Source of the DNA: Salisapilia sapeloensis
Lineage: Eukaryota; Oomycota; Peronosporomycetes; Peronosporales; Salisapiliaceae
Direction: 5' to 3'
NCBI GenBank assembly: GCA_023334545.1
Contig: JAADVB010000035.1
Coordinates: forward strand, 42,086 to 106,085
Length of the DNA: 64,000 bases
How positions within the stretch are numbered: the first letter of the stretch is position 1; each line of letters begins with the position of its first letter. A program made the translations under genes and the position numbers. Under the pieces are notes generated by a model. That model was given only the letters and a program-made list of their open reading frames with translations. It ran no database searches and had not been told where the DNA came from. Below, in pieces: positions 1 to 10,976 of the stretch.

Positions 1-5
1 GACAC

Positions 6-848
6 TTAGTCCCAGCTAGCATTGCCCGCAGGGGCATCCCAGTTGCTCGAAGCACCGGCGGCATCAGCCGACCACTCCGAGTTACCGCCAGTGGCACCCC
101 ACTCGGAGGCGACCGGGTCCGCAGAGTAGAGAGCCGGCTCGGCAGGGGCGGCCTGCTCAATGGCAGGCGTCTGTCCCCATCCAGCGCTGGCCTGGGCCTC
201 TTCCTGAGCAGTGGCCTGGGCCTCCTCGGCCTTCTTGAGCTCTTCCGGGTCACGGTAGAGGAAGAGGTCGACGGCGACGTCCCACGGGAGGGCACGCGAG
301 ATGGATCCGCGGAGACGGAGGACCTCACGGGCCAAGAGCCAGTAGAGCAGACCGATGGAGAGCTTGCCCTTGTTGTTGGCCGGGATGGCAACGTCGACGT
401 GCTCCATGGGGGAGTCCGAGTCACAGAAGGCAATGACCGGGACGTTCACGAAGGAAGATTCGCGGACGGCCTGGGCATCGGTACGCGGGTCCGTGATGAT
501 GAGAAGACGCGGCTCACGGAACTGCTTGGTGATCTGGTTCGTGAACGTACCAGGCGTGAAGCGGCCACCAATGTACGCACAGCCGGTGTACTGGGCGAAC
601 TTGAGGACAGCGCGCTGGCCGTACGGACGAGCGCTGATGGCAATCACGTCGGCCGGGTTCTCAATGGCGACGATGATACGCGCAGCGAGCTGGATCTTCT
701 CCCAGGTCTTGCTGACGTTCATGACGTGGATACCGTCCTGACGACGACGCCAGACGTAGTCCATCATACGGGAGTCGGCATTGCGAGTACCGATGTGGGC
801 CTGAGCGGCCAGCATCATCTTGATGTCTTCTTCACGTTGGGCAGCCAT
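6..848 (-). CDS. RPSA: 40S ribosomal protein SA (uS2, laminin-receptor family)
   Basis: A single uninterrupted 280-aa frame with ATG at 848-846 and TAA at 8-6, so the gene is complete although it touches the window edge. The protein has the full uS2 fold: an N-terminal [11 protein letters not shown] block, the region around [12 protein letters not shown], and [15 protein letters not shown]. It ends in the acidic Trp-rich tail (repeated EW / NW / SW motifs) typical of eukaryotic RPSA. It is a structural component of the small ribosomal subunit, needed for 18S rRNA maturation. Codon use is strongly C-ending and GC-rich compared with neighbours, as expected for a highly expressed gene. A 154-codon antisense frame over it is a by-product of that bias. 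It is divergent from the USP48-like gene across a 181-bp gap. Confidence 0.97.
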   Translation of the reverse strand: MAAQREEDIKMMLAAQAHIGTRNADSRMMDYVWRRRQDGIHVMNVSKTWEKIQLAARIIVAIENPADVIAISARPYGQRAVLKFAQYTGCAYIGGRFTPGTFTNQITKQFREPRLLIITDPRTDAQAVRESSFVNVPVIAFCDSDSPMEHVDVAIPANNKGKLSIGLLYWLLAREVLRLRGSISRALPWDVAVDLFLYRDPEELKKAEEAQATAQEEAQASAGWGQTPAIEQAAPAEPALYSADPVASEWGATGGNSEWSADAAGASSNWDAPAGNASWD

Positions 849-1029
849 GGTGTTACGAGGTAAGGAGCGATGACAATTATGACCGAGCTATCTCCTCGAT
901 TGGTTTGGTGGCCAGTCATTTGGTTTCGGATATATCCCAACAATACGACATATAATCAGGATTGATCCGAAAATAAATAAACACGAACGTCGTGATCCGA
1001 AAATACGTATGCAGAGCGAGTACTAAGGG
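849..1029. promoter_or_regulatory. Shared intergenic region of two divergent genes
   Basis: These 181 bp separate the start codons of RPSA (minus) and the USP48-like gene (plus), so both promoters must lie here or overlap the genes. I see no clear TATA box or other named element. The call rests on gene orientation only. Confidence 0.4.
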
Positions 1030-4000
1030 ATGACAGGGAAGCGACAGCGAGAGGTGCCGGCAGCGGATGATCCGTATAATGTGAAGCTGCCTCCGTGCAC
1101 GATGAAAGACCATGTGAGGAAGAATAGGTATGGAAGGGAGTATCAGACGAAGAACTGTGAACATAATCCGAATTGTCTATATGGACTTGGAGAACGCTAT
1201 GAGGTGATGTGTAGCTCTGTTCTGGCTGTATACTGGTGGTTGACAATGATAGTAGGGTATTTGGCAACGAGATAGACTTATTAGCAGAATCTTTGGAGAT
1301 GACCCTCGTAAGCGACGACGGACTCATCGCAATGCCAATGCGACTGCCTCCGTGTGGATGCATCCTTGTGGTCTGTGTAACTTGGGAGCAACTTGCTATC
1401 TCAACAGTCTAGTCCAGTGTCTTTTCATGGTCTATCCGTTCCGTCGAGCTGTGTACGAGTGGGAACCTGATACTCGGGCAGGTGCGACGCAGGATCAAAT
1501 CAAGCAGATGAGAGCACTGCAGCGACTCTTTGCTCTCATGCAATCGGGCAAAGAGTCCAGTTACAATCCAGAAGACTTTTCCCAAGCATTAGCAATCGAT
1601 AGTGAATTGCAGCAGGACGTACAGGTACTTGCATGCTCTGTAACCACTCTATTTCCAGGACATTGACCGGCATGCCGCAGGAATTCACGAAACTCCTGCT
1701 AGCTCATTTGCACGAGACATTCCGTCTCTCTCATAATCCATCTCATCGAAATCTAGTTACCCGTCTATTCGAAGGCAAGATGGAGTACGTGACCAAGTGT
1801 CAGCGTTGTTGCTCTACATCCACTCGACCAACGAACTTTAACGACTTATCTCTCCATATCAAAGGCCATAAAAAGCTAGAGATGTGTTTAGCAGCATACT
1901 TTTCTCCAGAACTCATGGATGGTGATAACAAGTACCTTTGTAATCGTTGTGCATCGAAACAGATCGCGACGAGATGCATGTCTGTAGAGGCAGAAAATAT
2001 GCCACCAGTACTGACGCTACAACTCATGCGATTCGTCTACGATGCGCATGCTGGACAACGAAAGAAGTTGATGGATGTAATCGAGATCGGTGAAGAGCTG
2101 AATGTGTCGGCAGTGCTGCGCCAGGCTGGGTACGAGACTACCGGACCGGACGTTGTCTATCGTCTGATGGCGTATTTAAACCATCGAGGGCGCAGTGCTG
2201 ACGTAGGACACTACACTGCCTCCGTGGCATATCCTTCGGAAAATGGTCGCATGGAATGGTTTGAGTTTGATGACGCAGCTGTCTATAGCTCGGATGTAGT
2301 TGTCGATGTAGAACAGAAGACGGAACGAGTAGGAAAGACGATTCGCTCGAAAGACGCTTACATGCTCTTATACGTCTGTGATGACTCGGCAGTACGCAAT
2401 GGCGTTGTCGACAGCCTCGAGACAGCGCAGTCGGAGCCTCTTGTTCCACATCACTTGCGCCTCGAAGTCGATTCACTAAACCATCAATTCGAACGGACTC
2501 TACAGGAGTATGTGAAGAGATCACAAGAGTTAGAGGCACGTATTCAACACCGTATACAAACGTATGAGACTCTATTCGTGAAGGAACGTCCTTATTGTCT
2601 CGTGCCGAGAGAAATGTGCTATTGGGTACCGACCGAGTGGTTGCAAAAGTGGATTACAGGTGTAGAAGAAAGAGAGCAAAAGTCAGTAATGGAGGGTGGT
2701 GCGGAAGTGGTTAAAGTGAAGAAGGATAAACCGATGGTAGCGATGACAAGCGAGACAGGAGCTCATATCCCATTCGATCAGAATATCAACGTGACACCAT
2801 ATAAATGCAGTCACTCGTCTACCGACCCTTGTTTTGCACCTGAGATGACGAAGAAACTGAAGCGTGTCAATCCTAAATTCTACACTTATCTGCTAGCGAA
2901 TGAGTACGTGCAACACGTCGGTAGTGACAGTGCTAGGAATGCATCCGCACGACGTATCTTCTCCGGACGATCTTATCAATGTACAATTTGCAAAGACGAG
3001 TTTTGTAACAAGATTTTGCATGATGAAATGGGGCTGGAAGAAACAACGACAGAACTTGATATGCTCAAGGTGAAATCCGTGACGGACGACCCCGAGCCGT
3101 ATATCATCAGCCGTGCATGGGTGAAGAGCTACAAGCAACATTTGACGCAAGAGCAAAGGGTGATGAAACAACGGCTTTCGACTAGTAAAAAACAGTCACA
3201 GGACCTGACGACGTACTATAAGGACGAGTCGGACGTTCCGCAATGGATGTGTCCGATCAATCAAGATATCATTTGTGAGCATGGGAACTTAACGCTTGAT
3301 AAGAAAAAGTATCGATCAATAGCACAGGATGTATGGCAGCATTTGAAGACCAAGTTTCCTCCTGGTCAAGAGATTAAAGAACGCTTGTTAGAAGCTTGTG
3401 CGATCTGTGAGATGAATCTAGTGATTACACAGCAAGAACGAGACACGGAGCGTGCGAATCGTAACGAGATCCTTTCGAATGAAGCGCTTGAACGTCTCTA
3501 TCGACGTGACGTCACATCCTTTGGACGTGTAGACTGCATGAAGGATGTGTTTGCGTTCATCCGATCGAATCAAGCGGCTTGTAATCGTAAACACTGCGAG
3601 CGGATGTTCATGGTGCAGAAAGAGTGGATGGAGCGCTGGAGAAGGTACATTCGAGATGTGGACCAGACACGGCCATCTGTGTTGGCAGAATGCGGCTTCA
3701 TGTGTCCAGACGGGAAGATGGCACGCCCACAATCAGTACTAGCCGTGTGCAATGAACAACCGTCGAGTCTATCGGCGTTGGAAGTAGAGTTCCTGTCGAC
3801 GGAAGAGATGACGAGTCTCGTGCTCGAATTTGGCGACATATCACAGCCTGTTGCTTACTGTGTACTTGGTGGGGACGGGCAAGTGTCTTGGCATCGGGGT
3901 TCTATCGATCATGTCCTTAAAATGGACGCGAGAGATGATAGTAGATCGAATGGTATTTATCATGACGACAGCACGGTGCTGTGTTATAAATGCGAAGATG

Positions 4001-4554
4001 ATATGAGTCGACAGCATGATGAAGCTCTTTTGCATTTCCAGCAGGAAACAATCCATGTACGTGTACTCGAAGAGAAGGAAGAGGTGCCGTCGAGTACGCG
4101 TCTACCATCTGACCAGGCTGTTGGCACGACACGGCGGTCTCGTCGTATACAGTCGAATAGTCCAGCGATATATGACTTTACTGCGAGTGCTTCGGATGAC
4201 ATTAGCTGGCTCAAGATGAAGATATACGCCGAGATGGACGCAGAACCTGTTCGTCAGAAGTTGTTCTATGGTGGAGAACTAGTCGTAGATGGTAAGAAGC
4301 TGCAGGAGTATCATGTCAAGCCTGGAGACGTGTTGTATTTGCGAGTCGCGGAGGAGCTGGCGGATATTGCAGAGGCCATTCCGCAGACGACGAGCGGAAA
4401 AGAGGTGGGGTTCGAAACGTCTGCGTTGTTTGGTCATCATCATGATGCGGCTAGTACCAATGGGCATATACCTGTCTGGATCTGCTCTGCCTGTACATTC
4501 GTAAACGAGAATGCAGGCAGTGAATGTGAAATATGTGGTACGCAAGCGTCGTAA
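1030..4554 (+). CDS. USP48-like ubiquitin carboxyl-terminal hydrolase
   Basis: Three exons give a 1130-aa protein: 1030-1208, 1285-1624 and 1681-4554. The first acceptor could be 3 nt later. Joining exons 2 and 3 recreates the USP motif QQDVQEFTKLLL, which supports that junction. The N-terminal NPNCLYGLGER block matches USP48. The Cys box is CNLGATCYLNS (catalytic Cys near residue 97) and the His box is VGHYTASV (His near 350). A zinc-binding CxxC pair set lies in the USP fingers. The middle is Cys-rich and probably DUSP-like. A ubiquitin-like domain covers about 1000-1065. The last 30 residues form a RanBP2/NZF zinc finger (WICSACTFVNENAGSECEIC). The likely role is deubiquitination in the nucleus. 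Specificity is inferred from the family only. Confidence 0.9.
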
Positions 4555-4645
4555 GGGTTAAGATGGTAGTGACGTAGTGTATGTCGTAGGTAGGATAAAT
4601 ACGAATGGAAACGAAAGCCGGGTATGTGGAACAAATGGTTGCTAC

Positions 4646-5974
4646 TTACTTCTTCGTGCCAGCGCCAATGGCATCGGAAACATGCTTGTACCCGTCGCGT
4701 TCCAGTAACTGTGCCAACTCCTTCTTCGCTCGCATGACGGCGGATGGACCTTCAAAGACGAGACAAGAGTACATTTGCACAAGCGTCGCACCAGCAAGAA
4801 TTTTGTCGTATGCGTCTTTGCCAGTAGCGACGCCACCGACTCCAATGAGTGGAACCTGTCCGTTCGTTAGCGTATACATCTCCGAAAGCACCTTAGTCGA
4901 TAGATCACGCAATGGAGCTCCACTAAGTCCTCCGGTCTCTTGCTTGTGGTCATTTTGGAGTGAATTAGGTCGACTTAAAGTGGTGTTCGACACGATCAAA
5001 CCGTCCACTTTCAACGTCGTGACGACATCTGCAATATCCTTCTTGTCGACATCAGTAAGATCAGGTGCGATCTTTACAAGTAACGGAATCGTCCGATCTT
5101 CAGATGCTTCTAGTTGCTTTCTCGCTTCTAAAACACGCTTCAATAGCGTTTTCAACTGCTCTTTGCCTTGTAGAGTACGAAGTCCAGGGGTGTTGGGAGA
5201 CGAGACGTTTACAACGAGGTAGTCAGCATACTTCCCAAGGGATGTGACACCTTTGATGTAGTCAGACGCAGCGTCCTCTGTCGTCTTATTCTTTCCTAAG
5301 TTGACGCCTAGAGGACCTGGGCGATGGTCCTTTTCAAATGGAGAAGGTTTCTCCACTTTTAAAGTACGCATAGCAGTATAATCGTGCAGACGAGCTTGCA
5401 CAGCATCGATACCGTCGCTGTTGAAGCCGTACCGGTTGATGACTGCATTGTCTTCCGTTAAACGGAACATGCGCGGTCGCTCATTGCCAGGTTGAGGCTC
5501 TGGCGTGACACTCCCGATCTCGACAAACCCAAAGCCAAGGTCGAGGAGAGCTTCCATGGCTTCCGCATTCTTGTCAAAGCCGGCTGCTAGTCCAATCGGG
5601 TTGGTGAAGGTTTTACCAAACGCATCGATATGCAGCAGCTCTGGATCTGGTTCCTCGTCTCTCGGAATGAGACCGTACGAAGCGCTTTTGATGGCAATGT
5701 TATGCGAAGTCTCTGGATCCAAGAGTCTTAGTAATGGCATACCAATCGGATCTGCTAGATGCTGCACAAGCCATTCATGCGGCACGAATCCTTTTGTGGC
5801 TGCGAAGAGTGCAGCAGCGGCGCCACCACTAATAGCCAAGAGTCCCACTAGACTAACCTGTTTCGGACCGGAGGAGGATGCAGATGAACTCCATCGAGCT
5901 TTTGGTGCATTGATGGCACTCGACAAGCCATATCGAGACCGCAAGGAGGTAAGAGAGCGGGCCAAGTACCGCAT
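4646..5974 (-). CDS. DHODH: Dihydroorotate dehydrogenase (quinone), class 2, mitochondrial
   Basis: Intronless, 442 aa, starting at the ATG at 5974-5972; the frame continues two codons upstream to a GTG that I do not use. It oxidises dihydroorotate to orotate, the fourth step of pyrimidine synthesis, passing electrons from FMN to ubiquinone. The N-terminus is basic and Ser/Arg-rich (MRYLARSLTSLRSR), then a hydrophobic segment (VGLLAISGGAAAALFAATKG) as in inner-membrane class 2 enzymes. FMN and substrate motifs are present: NPIGLAAGFDKN, NRYGFNSDG, GPLGVNLGKNK and VVNVSSPNTPGL with the catalytic Ser of class 2. GVGGVATGKDAYDKI binds the FMN phosphate. Length is slightly above animal DHODH because of the presequence. 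It is convergent with the USP48-like gene, with 91 bp between them. Confidence 0.96.
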   Translation of the reverse strand: MRYLARSLTSLRSRYGLSSAINAPKARWSSSASSSGPKQVSLVGLLAISGGAAAALFAATKGFVPHEWLVQHLADPIGMPLLRLLDPETSHNIAIKSASYGLIPRDEEPDPELLHIDAFGKTFTNPIGLAAGFDKNAEAMEALLDLGFGFVEIGSVTPEPQPGNERPRMFRLTEDNAVINRYGFNSDGIDAVQARLHDYTAMRTLKVEKPSPFEKDHRPGPLGVNLGKNKTTEDAASDYIKGVTSLGKYADYLVVNVSSPNTPGLRTLQGKEQLKTLLKRVLEARKQLEASEDRTIPLLVKIAPDLTDVDKKDIADVVTTLKVDGLIVSNTTLSRPNSLQNDHKQETGGLSGAPLRDLSTKVLSEMYTLTNGQVPLIGVGGVATGKDAYDKILAGATLVQMYSCLVFEGPSAVMRAKKELAQLLERDGYKHVSDAIGAGTKK

Positions 5975-6257
5975 AATCACTTTTTGCGAATCGTTGTCAA
6001 ATTTAATGTCGTCTCACTATACTGTTTCTTTCTATATGAAGTTTTGTAATAAATGTTGGTAAATAAGTAGGACGGTATCGGAGGTGCTGATGGTGGTACT
6101 TCCGATAGGTAGGTATCCTAATAGAGTACTCGACCAAATACCTCTCTATACCTAGGCGATTGCAATTAGAGACAAATGAGTATGACAGCTCTATATGCAA
6201 CTGACAGAGGGCATGTATTATTCTTCATGAGTGTTTTCTCCTACTGCTTGCCACACC

Positions 6258-8151
6258 TCAGTCTACATCCATGGCGACATCTTCATTCTCATCTGGACCA
6301 TGCGTCTCTGTCGGAGGTTTCGTCTCTTCATTATCATGTCCACGATGATCCTACATACACCATTACAACTCTTCCACCCGATGAACAAGATACTTGAGAC
6401 GTACGTTGTCATCATCGTAGAACTCTGCGTCATGCTGTCGTTTTCCATCACTATTCATACGCACATCTGGATCCAGTGCATCCTCATCAATCTCCTTTAT
6501 CATCCGTGCTGGTGGCATCGAGTCAAACTGGACACTCGGAGCTCCAGGTAGAGTTTTTAGGTTCTCAAAGATCTTCGTCCTACCTCACCATCAGCTTCGA
6601 CACAGCTACGATTCTACTTTTATAAACCTACTTGATCTCATCAAGATATTCCGGTGCATTGGCATTCCGAAGATTTGGATCTGGTTCCAAATGTAGTTTA
6701 AATGACGGAGCAAAGTACTCGTAGTAGTCTGTATACGGCAATTCATTCGGGACTTCTTGCTCCAACAGCACAGATGTCTCGTACGCCCATGCTCTCGAGA
6801 CATTCCGAATGGTGTAGCCACCGCCTCCAAGGACAAGTGTCGGCAGTCCAAAGCTCTTAATGTACCGAACGCATTCGCCATGGCCTAGAATAATGTGAGA
6901 TGGGAGGCAGACAAGGTGTGTAGATGGTGTACCTTTTGTCGTCAGATTAAACGAACCGAGACGGTCTCCTGTAAGCGAGTCCGAGCCGCATTGGAGGACG
7001 ACGGCAGATGGTCGGAAGGTTTCCATAACTTTTTCCATGACAGGTTTAAAGACGTGCTCGTAGCTCGTGTCGTCCATGCCTGATAAGAGTGGACAGTTTA
7101 CGGCGTAATACTTTCCATTCTTCGCTCCAATGTCCTACTCATGTATGACTATGCTGTCTATGGTCGTATGAGAGGGAGAATGTACTTTGATGTCACCTGT
7201 GCCAGGAAAAAAGTCTCCGTACTGATGGAACGAGGCGGTCATGACGCGATCTGTGACGTAGAAGGCTTCTTCCACACCGTCTCCGTGGTGTACGTCGATA
7301 TCAATGTACAAAACGCGAGCGTGATATCTGTATAGTTTTATGGATGTAAGCGACGTAGATAATACGGCTAGTGGGATTGGTGTACTTGAGGAGTTCGAGG
7401 ATGCCTAGGACGATGTCATTGACGTAGCAAAATCCAGACGCTTCCGACTTTTTTGCATGATGTAGACCACCGGCCCAATTGATGGCAATGTCGCATAGTC
7501 CATGGTTTAGTCGTGCCGCAGCATCTATCACCCAATTGAGAACGATGGAGATATATCTGTGTAAATGTGTGTCTACCTAGTGTTCCTCCTGTATAGATTT
7601 GGCAAAAGTCGAATATGCCGTCAAAGACCGGGCAATCCGTCATTTCCCCAAGGTTATCTACAAGTGTCCGTAAGCCGTTCCCCATCTTCCCTCTACTAAT
7701 TATTCCTCATTCTTACACTTGTTCAGTTCTTTATGATACTGCTTCTCATTGAATGGATTGATACGTCGTAGGAAATCGATATAATCGTCTGTATGAAAGT
7801 TCTTGACCTCCTCGGCAGTCGCCCAATGCGGTTCCTATATCCATATACAACGTTCCTATGAATCTCTTCCAGCCATTTCTTGCTTATAACTAATAGCATA
7901 CAAACATGTCCATCTTCTTGTGCAAACCATAATTCACGACGAGATGATGGGTCAGTTTAAGCCGATGCGGCTTCATGTTATGGCCTGGTCCGTAGTAGAA
8001 ATGGCCTTCATCGGCTACAAGAACGATGATAGGACGGTCAATACACAGCCATTTGGAGCCTAGGACCGTATCTAGGCTCTGGAGATGATAAAATGGCATA
8101 AAATGTACGATGGTAGAAGTAAGAGACGCGCTTTTTCGTCGCCATCGCCAT
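6258..8151 (-). CDS. Class I histone deacetylase, HDAC3-type (left copy of divergent pair)
   Basis: Ten exons on the minus strand: 8151-8109, 8014-7902, 7834-7717, 7657-7577, 7524-7386, 7327-7186, 7134-6933, 6884-6632, 6579-6405 and 6350-6258. Together they encode 452 aa with every junction in phase. The enzyme removes acetyl groups from histone lysines using zinc. Active-site blocks are intact: [17 protein letters not shown], the [10 protein letters not shown] tyrosine loop and QCGSDSL. The N-terminus [16 protein letters not shown] and the FYDDDN-containing acidic tail ending AMDVD are closest to HDAC3 rather than HDAC1/2, from memory of the families. Exons 2-5 have exactly the lengths of the neighbouring right copy (113, 118, 81, 139). 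The sum of exons 6-8 (597) equals its single exon 6. Start chosen at the first of two nearby ATGs (MAMATKK). Confidence 0.93.
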
Positions 8152-8278
8152 CTCGGACGCAAAAAAGGAAAATGGCCAAATAGAGGTTTTCAAGTGGTAC
8201 ATTCATGGTACATCTGCTGTCAACAAACTAAGACAAAAATCGCATTTACAGGTCCAAGCATACAAACGCCGAGTGGGG
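8152..8278. promoter_or_regulatory. 127-bp spacer between the two HDAC start codons
   Basis: The two deacetylase genes start head to head 127 bp apart, so this segment must carry both 5' leaders and probably a shared bidirectional promoter. I find no convincing TATA box. The homologous first exons on each side form an inverted duplication around this spacer. Confidence 0.45.
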
Positions 8279-10009
8279 ATGGCAGGCAAGAAGCGTATCT
8301 CGTACTTCTACCATCGTAGGTTCCACTTGTCTTTATAAATTTCTTCCAATGGATATATAAAATGGAGAAATGCCTCTGGAATATGTCGTACTGATTGTAT
8401 GATCATTATTAGCGGACGAGGGCAATTTCTATTATGGACCGATTCATCCGATGAAGCCACAGCGGCTAAAATTGACCCATCACCTCGTCTGCAATTACGA
8501 CTTGTATGGGAAGATGGATGTCTTCGTATGTGACAATATAGTAGCGTAGCTTTTGATATCCGATGGACTTATACGAGTGTCGTAGGAACCTCACTGGGCA
8601 TCTCCAGACGAGATTAAACGATATCATGCATCCGATTATATCGATTTCCTACAAAAGATCAGTCCAGCAAACGAAAGTGAACATGCAAATGAACTCGCTA
8701 AATGTACTCTTGGATCTACACACACGACAGAACCATTTCGTCTAATATGTTGATAGATAACATGGGGGAGAGCTCCGACTGTCCGGTCTTTAGCGGTCTC
8801 TTTGACTTTTGTCAGATATACGCTGGCGGCACACTAGGTACCTCACTTCCCTTCGACTAGACGACTCTATACTCATACGTCCTAGACGCTGTCACGAGAC
8901 TGAATCACGGATACTGCGACATTGCTGTCAATTGGGCTGGTGGTTTGCATCATGCGAAAAAAGCTGAAGGCTCTGGCTTTTGCTATGTGAATGACATCGT
9001 CCTGGGGATCCTCGAACTCCTCAAGTACGTCCTCTCATACCATCAATCAGCCACATAGCTTAAATGTAGGTAGGTATCACCCTCGCGTCCTGTACATTGA
9101 CATTGACGTCCATCACGGCGATGGCGTGGAAGAAGCGTTTTACGTCACAGATCGTGTCATGACCGTGTCATTCCACAAGTATGGTAACTTCTTTCCTAAC
9201 ACCGGTGCGATCGGAGACACAGGTGCCAAGGGTGGGAAGAATTATGCTGTCAATTGCCCACTACACGCCGGTATCACGGACGAATCGTACGAAAGTATCT
9301 TTAAACCAGTGATCGACAAGGTCATGGAGACGTTCCAGCCTTCTGCCGTCGTCCTCCAATGTGGCTCGGACTCTCTAACAGGTGATCGACTCGGGACGTT
9401 TAACCTTACAACTGTCGGTCATGGCGAGTGCGTTCGGTATGTCAAAAGCTTTGGATTACCGACACTTGTCCTTGGAGGTGGTGGGTACACCATCCGCAAC
9501 GTCTCGAGAGCGTGGGCATACGAGACAGCTGTCTTGCTAGATCAAGAGGTCTCGGATAACATCCCTTACAACGACTACTTTGAGTACTACGCACCAACGT
9601 TTAAACTCCATCTGGAGCCTGATGCAAATCGAGAGAATGAGAACTCGAGGGAGTATCTCGACAAGATAAAGTAGCACTTATGTAGATCTATGATCGAGAC
9701 ATGCATCTAATGCTGTGTAGAATGGAGATCTTTGAGAACTTGAGAGCCTTGACAGGGGCGCCTAGTGTCCAGATGACCGACGCACCTGCTGGAAGGCCCT
9801 TACCAGAAGATGATCAGGATGAAGACATGGTAGATCCGGATAGTCGATCAGATTATACGGGCAAACGCTTATTGGACTCGGAGTTCTTTCAGAATGACCA
9901 AGTAGGATGGAAGAGGTAGAGATTGTGTTTATATGTCTGATGTATGGTGTAGGATCAACGTGGAGAAGATGTGGATGGCGCAACGGACGCAGGCATGAAG
10001 GTAGACTGA
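8279..10009 (+). CDS. Class I histone deacetylase, HDAC3-type (right copy of divergent pair)
   Basis: Eight exons encode 440 aa: 8279-8315, 8413-8525, 8586-8703, 8757-8837, 8886-9024, 9074-9670, 9721-9901 and 9953-10009. Apparent stops at 9674 and 9919 lie just inside introns. The last exon is recognised because it yields DQRGEDVDG...KVD, parallel to the left copy's tail. Catalytic motifs are intact ([27 protein letters not shown]). The N-terminal loop reads [10 protein letters not shown] instead of the usual GPGHPMKPHR, and VFSG replaces VFDG, so this copy is the more diverged one at its entrance loop. It lacks two introns present in the left copy. It ends 22 bp from the convergent SWC5-like gene. 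Confidence 0.93.
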
Positions 10010-10031
10010 TAATGGAGAGAGAAGTTTTCTT

Positions 10032-10818
10032 TTACTTTTGCTCTCGCAAACGTCGTTGTTTATCTCGTTCAGCTTTTTCCAACTCGAATTGTTTCTGATC
10101 AAGACGATGAAGAAACTCTTGCTTTTCGACGTACCCGTCCTTTGTCGCTTGTTTCAACTCGTCTTCGATACCCTCATCGGTCTTAAACGTGTCCCAGTCG
10201 ATGGATGATTTTTCCATCGTTGACACCTTTCGAGGTTCTTGCATCGAAGCGAGGACTTGATCTACACCAGAAGACTTGGTTGATGGAATCTTAGCTGCCT
10301 CTGCACCACTCGAGCCTCGAACTTGGTACGTTTGCCCGGCATACTGGACGGTCTGTGAAATCTCATCCGTTGCTTTCGATGCTAAATCCTGACGATGACG
10401 CTTTGGATCGACACTTAGAACTGGGAATTCGAACTCTCGGACCTTGCGTTTCTTTCGTTTCATTGGTTTCCCGCTTGTGAGTCGACGAAGGAGCTACGGT
10501 GGTGTGAAGAAAAGATAGAGTCATTGGCAAGCCATATAGTTACTTTGGCGGATTTATCTTGAGAGGCCTGAGAGACATTGGTAGATTCATTCAGGTCCTT
10601 CCATTTGTCCGTGATACTACTGTCTGTAGCAACACTATAAGCTTGCTTGCTAGTATCATCCTCTTCGTCCATGACGAGTTGTTCATCGTCATCAACTTCT
10701 TCTGCAAATAAAATTGGGATATTCAGTGGATGCATATACAATGGTATCGATAGTTGAGTAGAAGGATGAATCTACCTTCCGGTACAAAGTCCTCGTCATC
10801 ATCGTCGGAAGAGCTCAT
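10032..10818 (-). CDS. BCNT-domain protein, SWC5/CFDP1 family (SWR1-type chromatin remodelling)
   Basis: Three exons (10818-10776, 10701-10544, 10493-10032) give 220 aa, with both introns in phase. The protein starts with an acidic run (MSSSDDDDEDFVPE), continues with a Lys/Arg patch (MKRKKRKVREFEF), and ends in the BCNT-C domain. Diagnostic BCNT-C stretches are SIDWDTFKTDEGIEDELKQ followed by KDGYVEKQEFLHR. In yeast and animals this family is a subunit of the SWR1/SRCAP machinery that deposits H2A.Z in nucleosomes; its acidic N-terminus binds histones. Length is typical (yeast Swc5 is somewhat longer). The gene sits 22 bp from an HDAC gene, end to end. Confidence 0.93.
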
Positions 10819-10976
10819 TTTGAATGGTTTTGTTAATGGATAGCATACAAATATCAAGTGTGCATATTGGGAAGGGTGGTACCCCTCTATATGATATGAC
10901 GAGTTACTACGTGATTATGAATAAAGATAGACAAGGTGAATGCGAACTAGCGTGTATGAGTATGTATTTATGCTGG

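Noticed and set aside
399-863. 154-codon plus-strand open frame over RPSA
   Set aside because: It is an antisense by-product of the strongly C-ending codons of RPSA, with no recognisable domain.
4605-5222. 205-codon plus-strand frame opposite DHODH
   Set aside because: Shadow of the DHODH coding strand; no domain.
9660-9919. Premature stops in the right HDAC copy
   Set aside because: Both stops (9674, 9919) fall just after GT donors of short introns; joining the exons continues the HDAC tail to 10009.
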